From contig NZ_CANMPJ010000001.1 in NCBI RefSeq assembly GCF_947499705.1, positions 2,453,501 through 2,517,500 on the forward strand: a stretch of DNA of 64,000 nt, given 5' to 3'. Position numbers and translations under genes: made by a program. The stretch comes from an uncultured Erythrobacter sp. (GTDB taxonomy: Bacteria > Pseudomonadota > Alphaproteobacteria > Sphingomonadales > Sphingomonadaceae). The notes below the pieces were generated by a model, which searched no databases, was not told the origin of the DNA, and worked only from the letters and a program-made list of their open reading frames with translations. This document shows, one piece after another, positions 44,047 through 52,135 of this stretch (position 1 is the stretch's first letter; each line of letters starts with the position of its first letter).

Positions 44047-47000
44047 ATGAAAAATGCACTGCTGCTTTCGACCGCGCTCACTCTGGGTGTCGGGGCGTCA
44101 ATGATGCTGCCTGTCGAACAAGTACGGGCCGATGACTGCCTGCTGGATCGCGACAATGACGGGATTGTCGATCAATTCACCGACAATGATGGCGGGGCGA
44201 ACTCCAACAACAATGACGAGCGGTTGGCATGCGGTGTGGGTTCAGAAGCAACCGGCAACAGATCCACTGCGGTCGGTAACTCTGCGTCCGCCACGCAGGC
44301 CGATGCGACCGCGCTAGGTCAGGCTTCAATTGCATCGGGCATCAACTCCACCGCTGTGGGCGAGGATGCGATTTCAAACCAGAACGAAGCAACCAGCGTA
44401 GGGGCCGATTCAAGAGCCATTGGCCTCGAATCAACCGCGATTGGCCGCGCTGCGAACGCAACGGGAACCGGCGCAACAGCAGTTGGGCGCGGGGCGATTG
44501 CTTCGAACACCAGGGCCACCGCTGTTGGACGCAATTCGCAAGCGACGACGCTCGGTGCAACGGCAATTGGCGAAAGCTCCAGTGCGACCGCTTCAGGCAC
44601 TGTCGCTCTGGGATATCTGGCGGAGGCTACCGGCATTTCCTCAACAAGTATTGGGGTAGATGCAGAGGCCAGTGCGACGAACTCCACCGCTTTGGGCTGG
44701 ATCGCCGAAGCATCAGCCGTGGGCGCATCTGCCATCGGAAACCAGTCCGATGCAACCGGAGAAGATTCCACTGCGCTTGGCTTTGACGCTCGGGCTACGG
44801 CGACCGATGCATCAAGCTTCGGCGCGAGATCGCGAGCATCATTCGCCAATGCAACTTCGGTTGGATCGAACGCTAACGCATCCGCCGTGAATTCAACTGT
44901 TCTGGGCGCATACGCTGAGGCAGCCGGCATATCGTCAATAGCAATCGGCGTGGGAGCCGATGCAACCCAATCAAGTGCGGTCGCAATAGGGGCCAACAGT
45001 TTGGCCAGTGGGTCGAATTCGGTTGCGCTGGGAACGGACGTCGAAGCAAGTGCGACAAATACGGTCGCGATTGGTCACGATGCCATTGCCGATACAATCG
45101 ATGCCACGGCAGTAGGCAAATCAGCCAGCGCGACCTCTGATAACGCCAGTGCATTTGGTGAATCGGCGAGCGCATCGGTGACAGGGGCTGTTGCTATTGG
45201 TGCAAATAGCTCATCGGCAGGGACAAGAACCGTCGCCCTTGGCACAAATTCTTCCGCCGCGAACACCCGCTCCATCGCAATAGGAGGCGATACTTCGACC
45301 AGCGGCAACCGCTCCATCGCCATAGGGGGCGAATCTTCAACCAGCGGCGCCAATTCGATTGCACTGGGTTCCAGTTCTCAAACGTTCAGCAGCGGTGCTA
45401 TTGCTATCGGCGGTGATTCCAGTGACCCGGGAGAAGAGGGCGCGCAGGCAAGCGGAGTGGACTCCATCGCGTTTGGTGCAGATGCCAGCTCTGGGGGCAC
45501 GGACGCAATCGCCATTGGCGCAGCCGCCAACGCCAATGGTAACGATGCAATCAGCATTGGCGGAAACACTTTGTCCACAACCCTAAGCATGGCAGTTGGC
45601 ACCGGCGCACAGGCAACAAGTCCACGTGCCACAGCTCTTGGGTCGGCTGCAGTAGGTAGCGCGCAACGGAGCACGGCCGTAGGTTTCGAAACGGAAGCAA
45701 CAGGCACCAACAGCACCGCATTGGGCAGCGCAGCTCTTGCCAGCGGAGAGAGTGCGACTGCTTTGGGCATCGCCACAACAGCCACCGACATTGGTGCGAC
45801 AGCAATTGGAAATTCCGCCGATGCGACCTCTGTGAACACGACTGCGGTAGGCAGGGCAGCTCAGGCTACTGCCGGCTCCGCCGTCGCGCTTGGCAACGCT
45901 GCGAATGCCAGCGGCGTCTCTGCGTTTGCGCAGGGCTCCCTTGCCAGTGCATCGGGCGACAACTCGGTTGCAATTGGCGCACAAACTGTCGCCGCAGCCG
46001 AAGGTGCGATTGCGATTGGCGAAATGGCGGATGCTCAGGGTGTGGACAGCTTCGCGCTCGGCACGCTCACCACAGCCAGCGGGATAAGCGCAATCGCCAT
46101 CGGCGGGGATGGTCCGATCGATGCCGATGATGAAGGGTCGGAGGCGACCGGTGATTATTCGACAGCTATTGGTCCGGACGCGAAGGCGACGGGTGCATTA
46201 TCCTATTCGCTCGGCGCGATTTCCAGCGCGAGCGGGGTCAATTCAACCGCGCTCGGTTCTTTCGCCAATGCCAGCGGCGGGTCTTCACTGGCGCTTGGTT
46301 CGGGCGCAGACGCGACGGCCAACTTCTCCTCTGCCATCGGCACCGGATCGAGCGCGCTGCACGCCGCCTCCTTTGCCTTGGGCGCGGGTGCGATCACGAC
46401 GCGGATCAACCAGATTGTGCTCGGACAGGACGGATCGGGCTTCGGCGCCACCGGCCCGGTGACTGTCACCATTCCTGGCTTGCCGACCGGAGCGTCGAAC
46501 GCTGCGCAATCGGGATCGCTGTTCTTCGTTACGGTGGATTCTGCCGGGAACCTCGGATTCACCAACAGTGTGCCGTCGTCAGCCAGCGCGCCGGTAGGCA
46601 TGGTGCAATCCAATCAGGCTGTCGCGTCAGAAGCCGCGCCGACCTTCACGCATACCAGCGTCGATGGAGGCCCGGTCGGAGCACCCGGCGAAGGTGTAAT
46701 GACAGCCGATGCGACACGCGGGCTCGCCGAGCGTCCGACCGAGATTGCGATGATCGACGAAACGCAGGCGGTGACGGCACCGCCTGCTGACGCCGATGCG
46801 GACGCAGGCACACGCCGCGTGGCGACTTCGGCAACGGGAAGGAGCCCGGCAGTGCTCAACACCCTCGCCACGCCGGCGCTGGCGCAGGTGACGGATGCGC
46901 AGTTCACCCAGCTTTCGGGCAGAGTGACTGAGCTCGAAGGGCAAGTCGACACGCTGTTCGACCTTGCCGGAACGATCGACCGCGACGCGCAGCGCGGCAT

Positions 47001-47211
47001 CGCGGCGATCGCAGCGCAGGCCAATCCGCACTTTCCCTCCGAAGCAGGCAAGACCAGCTACGCGAGCAATGTCGCGACCTATCGCGGCGAAGTGGGCGTG
47101 TCGCTGGGCGTGATGCACCGGTTGGAAGGCGACTTCGCCATCACCGCCGGTGTCACCTATGCAGGCGGCAATTCCACCGCCGTTCGCGCCGGTGTTGCCG
47201 GGGAGTTCTGA
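44047..47211 (+). CDS. Trimeric autotransporter adhesin, array member 4
   Basis: 1054 residues. Signal to VRA, mature DDCLLDRDNDGIVDQFTDND... with C31 and C62. The head is an uninterrupted run of YadA-type coils. Unlike the other four, its terminal segment is different: IVLGQDGSGFGATGPVTVTI, a Pro/Ala-rich stretch (about residues 830-940, e.g. AVTAPPADADADAGTRRV) and then a coiled coil QLSGRVTELEGQVDTLFDLA and anchor KTSYASNVATYRGEVGVSL...AGVAGEF. It may extend the stalk or present a linker, which is inference. Outer-membrane location is expected. Confidence 0.9.
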   Translation: MKNALLLSTALTLGVGASMMLPVEQVRADDCLLDRDNDGIVDQFTDNDGGANSNNNDERLACGVGSEATGNRSTAVGNSASATQADATALGQASIASGINSTAVGEDAISNQNEATSVGADSRAIGLESTAIGRAANATGTGATAVGRGAIASNTRATAVGRNSQATTLGATAIGESSSATASGTVALGYLAEATGISSTSIGVDAEASATNSTALGWIAEASAVGASAIGNQSDATGEDSTALGFDARATATDASSFGARSRASFANATSVGSNANASAVNSTVLGAYAEAAGISSIAIGVGADATQSSAVAIGANSLASGSNSVALGTDVEASATNTVAIGHDAIADTIDATAVGKSASATSDNASAFGESASASVTGAVAIGANSSSAGTRTVALGTNSSAANTRSIAIGGDTSTSGNRSIAIGGESSTSGANSIALGSSSQTFSSGAIAIGGDSSDPGEEGAQASGVDSIAFGADASSGGTDAIAIGAAANANGNDAISIGGNTLSTTLSMAVGTGAQATSPRATALGSAAVGSAQRSTAVGFETEATGTNSTALGSAALASGESATALGIATTATDIGATAIGNSADATSVNTTAVGRAAQATAGSAVALGNAANASGVSAFAQGSLASASGDNSVAIGAQTVAAAEGAIAIGEMADAQGVDSFALGTLTTASGISAIAIGGDGPIDADDEGSEATGDYSTAIGPDAKATGALSYSLGAISSASGVNSTALGSFANASGGSSLALGSGADATANFSSAIGTGSSALHAASFALGAGAITTRINQIVLGQDGSGFGATGPVTVTIPGLPTGASNAAQSGSLFFVTVDSAGNLGFTNSVPSSASAPVGMVQSNQAVASEAAPTFTHTSVDGGPVGAPGEGVMTADATRGLAERPTEIAMIDETQAVTAPPADADADAGTRRVATSATGRSPAVLNTLATPALAQVTDAQFTQLSGRVTELEGQVDTLFDLAGTIDRDAQRGIAAIAAQANPHFPSEAGKTSYASNVATYRGEVGVSLGVMHRLEGDFAITAGVTYAGGNSTAVRAGVAGEF

Positions 47212-47233
47212 CGCCGGCTTGATCGATCACCGA

Positions 47234-47261
47234 GCCGGGTGTCTCGCCTGAGGTGCCCGGC
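47234..47261 (+). terminator. Terminator after adhesin 4
   Basis: Twelve-base arms (47234-47245 and 47250-47261) pair with three wobbles around GCCT, then CATTTTC. Confidence 0.65.
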
Positions 47262-47296
47262 CATTTTCAGACTAGGCAACCACGCGAGTGTCGCTG

Positions 47297-47443
47297 AGAT
47301 ACTTGCGCTTGTAATCTCATTTGTCTTCAATGCGTTCCAACAGGGGCGCGAAGAATCGATGGCGAATTGCCGTCGCCGTCCCTTGCTGTGTCAAACGAAG
47401 GGACGTGCCATGAAGACCAGATATCTGCTTTCGACCGCTTTGA
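47297..47443 (+). repeat. Leader repeat, copy 2
   Basis: Near-identical to 34895-35040 including CCAACAGGGGCGCGAAGAAT, the SD hairpin and the signal-peptide start. The two copies are in direct orientation 12.4 kb apart and flank adhesins 1-4. Confidence 0.8.
47377..47405 (+). promoter_or_regulatory. Hairpin pairing the Shine-Dalgarno, adhesin 5
   Basis: CGTCCCTT (47377-47384) pairs perfectly with AAGGGACG (47398-47405), 13-base loop. The outer C-G pair replaces the T-G of copy 1. The Shine-Dalgarno AAGGGA ends six bases before the ATG at 47410. Confidence 0.82.
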
Positions 47444-50400
47444 GCTTGGGTGTTGCTGCGAGTGTGTTGGCGACACCGCAAGAGGCACGGGCCGACGACT
47501 GTCTGCTGGACCGTGACGATGACGGCGTTGTCGATGCGGCGACTGACGATGATGGCGGGGCGGATTCGGGCGATGATGACACAGCGCTGGCTTGCGGGGT
47601 CGGGGCCGATGCAACGGGTACCGGAGCGACGGCGATTGGCGTGCAAGCCTCTGCGCTCGGAACACGAAGCACAGCCTTAGGCACAACGTCGAGTGCAACA
47701 GGTGAGGACAGCATCGCCATCGGCACTTTGGCCAACGCTTCACAAAGCCGCGCCGTTTCCATTGGCGAAGAATCGATCGCCAGTGGTTCGGTATCGGTAG
47801 CGATCGGCTCGGAAGCCGAGGCCACCGCGACACGCGCGACAGCTATCGGTTTCGATGCGCGCTCAACACAGCCCGGGGCAACCGCGCTCGGAAATAACGC
47901 ATTGGGGCTCGGCAATTCCTCCACCGCGCTCGGTATTGGCGCAACCGCGAGAGACACGTTCGCAATTGCCATCGGACATGTGGCCACAGCGGAAGCGCGC
48001 AATTCCATCGCGGTCGGGAATAATGCCGATGCCCAGGGCGAAGACGCGATCTCGGTAGGGACCAATGCGGTGGCGACCGACAGTGGCTCTATCGCAATCG
48101 GCGGCGACGAAGGTGACGGCGATCTGCTTGGCGCGCAGGCGACAGGATTCAACGCCATTGCCATCGGCGCAGACACAGTTGCGAGCGCATCTGAAACGCT
48201 CGCGATTGGTCACACGGCCATGGCCACCGGAAATCGCGCTACGGCTGTTGGCACAAGCGCGGCAGCAACCGCCAGCGGCGCAGTCGCAATCGGCGACGAC
48301 GCCGTTGCGGACATCACGCGGGCTACGGCGATTGGCGAAGATGCAGCGGCGAACGCAACGAGCAGTGTCGCGCTTGGAGCTGGCTCAGTTGCCACCCAGG
48401 CGAACACCGTCTCAATCGGCACCAGCGGCGGCGAGCGCCGGATTGTGAATGTCGGGGACGGCGTGGCGGATACCGATGCAGCGACCGTGGGGCAGCTCAA
48501 TACGGCGATTGCCGGGATCTCGGTTAGCGGGAGCCCTTACATCGAAGTCAATTCCACAGGCACCGCAGCATCGGCGACCGGGGAAGACGCAATTGCAATC
48601 GGCGAATCCTCCAGCGCTTCCGCCATTGATGCAGTAGCCGTGGGCATGCAGGCAGACGCTGCTGGCCAATCCTCGATCGCAATCGGCACTCTGACTGAGA
48701 CTGCGGGCTTCGGGTCGACCGCCATTGGATTTAACGCCGAAGCATTGGAGGTCGGTGCAACGGCAATTGGCAACGACGCATCTGTCGCGGCGGGCAGCAC
48801 CGGCGCGATCGCCATCGGCGATGCGATCGTCGATGGCGTTCGCGCTATCGGTATTGGAGCAAATTCCAATGTCCGCGGCGACAGGAGCGTTGCGCTGGGA
48901 AGCCTTGCTTCGGTCGCTGTAGATGTGACCGACTCGGTGGCATTGGGAGCCAATTCGCTCGCCGACGAATCGAATGTCATCTCCGTCGGGCGTTCGGGTA
49001 GCGAACGGCGCATAGTCAACGTTGCAGAAGGCACAGCGCAAACTGACGCGGCAACGGTGGGCCAGCTAGACGCAGCCGTAGCCATGATTTTAGGCAGCGG
49101 AGACAGCAGCCCGTACATCGATGTGAATTCGGCCGGCACCCCGGCAAACGCGACCGGGACAGATGCCATTGCAATCGGTGCCAGCACAATCGCGAGCGAT
49201 GAGAGCGCGATTGCCATCGGAACCGGAGCGGATTCCAGCAATGAAGCCGCTATCGCGATTGGCGAAGCGTCCGCTGCAACGATGGCCGGTGGCATCGCTA
49301 TCGGCGGCGATGGCTTCGATCTTGGCACCGAGGGTGCGCGGGCAACCGGCGGTGGTGCCAGCATTGCAATCGGGGCCGATGCCCTCGCCAGCGGGTTACT
49401 CTCGACCACAGTTGGCTCAAATTCCCAGGCAACCGGGCAAATCTCGAGCGCATTCGGCGCCACCTCCCAGGCCACTGGGCAGTCTTCAACCGCTATTGGC
49501 TATGGTGCCGATGCGACCGCGCAGAGTGCCAGCGCGTTCGGCGCTACTGCGTCGGCTACAGGTGAGTTCTCGACCGCGATTGGTCAAAGCTCGTCAGCCA
49601 ACATGAATAGCGCCAGCGCGCTAGGCTCCAGCGCGCAGGCCTCCGGATTGGCGGCAACCGCTATTGGCGCCTCCGCAGAAGCAAATGCTACCGATAGCAC
49701 CGCTGTCGGACAGAACACGACGGCTCTTGGCGTCGGTTCGATTGCGCTTGGCGCGGACGCTTTTGCCAGAGAGGAAAGCTCAATATCCATCGGCGCTCAG
49801 TCTTTGTCCGATACGTCGGGTGCCATCGCCATTGGCGGCGACGGAACCGACAGTGATGCGCTGGGGGCGCAAGCCAGCGGCGAAGGCAGCACGGCTCTGG
49901 GTACCGATTCTGTTGCCAGCGCGTTTCTCGCCACCGCAACCGGGAATCAAGCGCGAGCTTCCGGGAGCGGCTCCACGGCACTGGGCGCATTCAGCAATGC
50001 GTCAGAGATTTCTTCCACCGCTATCGGGATTGCCGCTGCAGCGACGGGGGAGCGAGCAGTTGCTCTCGGGAATAATTCGGAGGCGACCGGGAGACTTTCC
50101 ACGGCCCTCGGAACTGGCTCCGACGCAACGGCCGAACGGGCGGTCGCTCTAGGCAATATTGCCAATGCATCGGGTGTCAGCTCGGTGGCGATCGGCAGTG
50201 ATGGTGACGACGATGACAGCGGCGGCTTTGCAGGCGCCCAAGCCCTTGGCACGCAGACAACATCTGTGGGTGCTGATGCTTTCTCGGCAGGTCTAAACAC
50301 CACCGCGCTCGGCTCGGGAACACTGGCCACCGGCGTGCAATCCACCGCTGTCGGTTCTGGAGCTAGCGCGAACGGTGTCGGTGCACTCGCATTCGGTGCC

Positions 50401-51141
50401 TTTTCAACCGCACGTGGCACGTTCTCGACCGCACTCGGCTATCAGACCTTCGCGCCGGTCGACCGCGCCACGGCCATTGGCAACACCGCTCAGGCGACCA
50501 ATGTGCAGGCGACAGCCATCGGTTTTGGAACGCGAGCTCGCGGGACGGACTCTACCGCTATCGGTTCGGGTGCTGTCGCGGATCAAGCCAATGCGACGGC
50601 CATCGGCACCGGTGCCACCACTACCGCAGCCAACCAAGTAGCCATTGGCGGCACGGGCAGCGCGGTCCGCATCGGCGATATCGAAGCGTCGACCATGGCG
50701 CAGTCTGGTCCTGTCGACGTGGTGACGGTTGATCAGAACGGCACGCTGGGGCGTCAGCAGGTCGCGACCGCCGCATCGGTAGCCAACGTCCGCACGTCTG
50801 TGAACGCTTTGGCGCAGGTCAGCGAGACGCAGTTCGGACAGCTCGAAACCAGCGTGCTGGCGCTCGATGGGCGGGTGAGTGGGCTGGAGTTTCAGCTCGA
50901 AGATCTCGACTCACGCACCCGCGGCGGGATCGCGGCGGCCATGGCGATGGGCGGACCCGCAATTGCTCCAGGCCAGAAAGTGTCGCTGTCGGTATCGGTT
51001 GCGAACTATCGCGGCGAACAAGCGATTGCGGGCAACGTCACCGGAGAAATTGCACCCGACGTCTATCTCTCGGCTGGTTTCAGCGGCAACACCGCCGACG
51101 GTGACATCGGCTCGCGCGCGACGGTGCTGTTCGGGTTTTAA
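47410..51141 (+). CDS. Trimeric autotransporter adhesin, array member 5
   Basis: 1243 residues, the longest of the array. Signal to ARA, mature DDCLLDRDDDGVVDAATDDD... with C31 and C62. Two necks (NTVSIGTSGGERRIVNVGDG..., NVISVGRSGSERRIVNVAEG...) split the head. The block from about 50210 (GTQTTSVGADAF) to TVDQNGTLGRQQV is shared with members 1 and 2, while the final coiled coil and anchor (QLETSVLALDGRVSGLEFQL, KVSLSVSVANYRGEQ) match member 3. So it is a mosaic. Predicted outer-membrane trimeric adhesin of unknown ligand; a strong hairpin follows the stop. Confidence 0.9.
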   Translation: MKTRYLLSTALSLGVAASVLATPQEARADDCLLDRDDDGVVDAATDDDGGADSGDDDTALACGVGADATGTGATAIGVQASALGTRSTALGTTSSATGEDSIAIGTLANASQSRAVSIGEESIASGSVSVAIGSEAEATATRATAIGFDARSTQPGATALGNNALGLGNSSTALGIGATARDTFAIAIGHVATAEARNSIAVGNNADAQGEDAISVGTNAVATDSGSIAIGGDEGDGDLLGAQATGFNAIAIGADTVASASETLAIGHTAMATGNRATAVGTSAAATASGAVAIGDDAVADITRATAIGEDAAANATSSVALGAGSVATQANTVSIGTSGGERRIVNVGDGVADTDAATVGQLNTAIAGISVSGSPYIEVNSTGTAASATGEDAIAIGESSSASAIDAVAVGMQADAAGQSSIAIGTLTETAGFGSTAIGFNAEALEVGATAIGNDASVAAGSTGAIAIGDAIVDGVRAIGIGANSNVRGDRSVALGSLASVAVDVTDSVALGANSLADESNVISVGRSGSERRIVNVAEGTAQTDAATVGQLDAAVAMILGSGDSSPYIDVNSAGTPANATGTDAIAIGASTIASDESAIAIGTGADSSNEAAIAIGEASAATMAGGIAIGGDGFDLGTEGARATGGGASIAIGADALASGLLSTTVGSNSQATGQISSAFGATSQATGQSSTAIGYGADATAQSASAFGATASATGEFSTAIGQSSSANMNSASALGSSAQASGLAATAIGASAEANATDSTAVGQNTTALGVGSIALGADAFAREESSISIGAQSLSDTSGAIAIGGDGTDSDALGAQASGEGSTALGTDSVASAFLATATGNQARASGSGSTALGAFSNASEISSTAIGIAAAATGERAVALGNNSEATGRLSTALGTGSDATAERAVALGNIANASGVSSVAIGSDGDDDDSGGFAGAQALGTQTTSVGADAFSAGLNTTALGSGTLATGVQSTAVGSGASANGVGALAFGAFSTARGTFSTALGYQTFAPVDRATAIGNTAQATNVQATAIGFGTRARGTDSTAIGSGAVADQANATAIGTGATTTAANQVAIGGTGSAVRIGDIEASTMAQSGPVDVVTVDQNGTLGRQQVATAASVANVRTSVNALAQVSETQFGQLETSVLALDGRVSGLEFQLEDLDSRTRGGIAAAMAMGGPAIAPGQKVSLSVSVANYRGEQAIAGNVTGEIAPDVYLSAGFSGNTADGDIGSRATVLFGF

Positions 51142-51150
51142 CCCCGGTTG

Positions 51151-51181
51151 GAGCTGCGCGTGGCTATTCCTCGCGCGGCTC
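51151..51181. terminator. Hairpin between adhesin 5 and the MBL gene
   Basis: Ten-base arms (51151-51160 and 51172-51181) pair with one wobble. They lie between two convergent genes and could stop transcription from both sides. Confidence 0.5.
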
Positions 51182-52135
51182 CGACAGGCATACCCGGTCG
51201 CCTCGGCGCGCGACATTGAAACCGCGCGCCTCGACTTCGCGGCTTTGCTCGCTGTGCGGGTCGCGGATCGGATTGGTGTGGTTGTAGTGGATGAAGTGAA
51301 CCTTGGCGCGCTCGGTATCGGGTAGCGTCTGCAAGCGATCCATTGTCGCCTTCACCCTTGGATGCGGGATTTCCGACATATCGCGACCAGCTAACTCGTT
51401 GTCGTCCCAGAAGGTTGCGTCGATGAAGAGGTTGTCCGCGCCGGCGACCAGTTCTTCCAGCGAACTTCCCGATGCCTCGGCGTATTCGTCCCAGCTATCA
51501 AGATCGGGCATGTAGATCGCGCGTTTGTCTGGCGTCATGATCAGGAAGCCGACAGTCTCGGAATACTCATCGCGATGTGGGACAGTGAGCGGGAGAACGC
51601 CGAACTCGTCTGAGAGCACGGCAAACTGCCCCTCGGCCATCTCGGTAATCGCGATATTTCCAAGTTCGACCAGCTGGCTCCACGGACCGTTGCTGCGCAA
51701 GAACTGGGCCATGCGCGGCATGGCGAAGACCGGCACGTCTTTCGCCCCGGCAGCCTCGCGGCCAAGATAGGCGAGGCCAAGATAGTGGCCGATATGCGCG
51801 TGGGTCAGGAAGATACCGTCAATCCTCAGACCCGGTTCGGGCGGCGTTGATCGGTCGGTCCGCGTCGCTTGCTCCAGGTCGGCGAGTTGCCGCGTGATCG
51901 CTGGAGTGGCGTCGAAGAGAAACCGCTGCCCGTTCTCGCGGTCAATCAGCCCGAGCGAGCTTGGATAGAGATATGGGCCGTTGTCGGAGAAATTCCCGAT
52001 CTGCGGGGCGCCCGCATCCTGCCCTGCGCCGAGAACCACCAGCTCGCGCTGGCATTGCGGTTCTGGAAGCTCGGCTGGTTCAGCAGGTGGCAGCGCAATC
52101 GTTCCGCCGATTGCCGCGAGCGCGAGCAGACTCAC
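51164..52135 (-). CDS. PqqB-like MBL-fold hydrolase
   Basis: 323 residues from a GTG that overlaps the upstream amidohydrolase stop (GTGA), so coupled. A hydrophobic N-terminus (LLALAAIGGTIALPPAEPA) may be a signal peptide. MBL-fold segments: VVLGAGQDAGAPQIG, the metal motif THAHIGHYLGL (D of the usual HxHxDH is Ile, as in PqqB-like proteins), IYMPDLDSW and HFIHYNHTNP. The family relates to the PQQ-synthesis protein PqqB, but no pqq genes are near, so PQQ is not implied. Confidence 0.82.
   Translation of the reverse strand: MSLLALAAIGGTIALPPAEPAELPEPQCQRELVVLGAGQDAGAPQIGNFSDNGPYLYPSSLGLIDRENGQRFLFDATPAITRQLADLEQATRTDRSTPPEPGLRIDGIFLTHAHIGHYLGLAYLGREAAGAKDVPVFAMPRMAQFLRSNGPWSQLVELGNIAITEMAEGQFAVLSDEFGVLPLTVPHRDEYSETVGFLIMTPDKRAIYMPDLDSWDEYAEASGSSLEELVAGADNLFIDATFWDDNELAGRDMSEIPHPRVKATMDRLQTLPDTERAKVHFIHYNHTNPIRDPHSEQSREVEARGFNVARRGDRVCLSEPREE

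Noticed and set aside
36086..50420. Long minus-strand reading frames opposite the adhesins (for example 39381-40448, 42077-43003, 48537-49475)
   Set aside because: They mirror the periodic Ala/Gly/Ser codon pattern of the plus-strand repeats, give low-complexity Pro/Ala/Ser proteins, and lack ribosome-binding sites. The plus-strand frames have signal peptides and anchors.
51164..52135. PQQ biosynthesis function for the PqqB-like gene
   Set aside because: No other pqq gene is present and the family contains many unrelated hydrolases.
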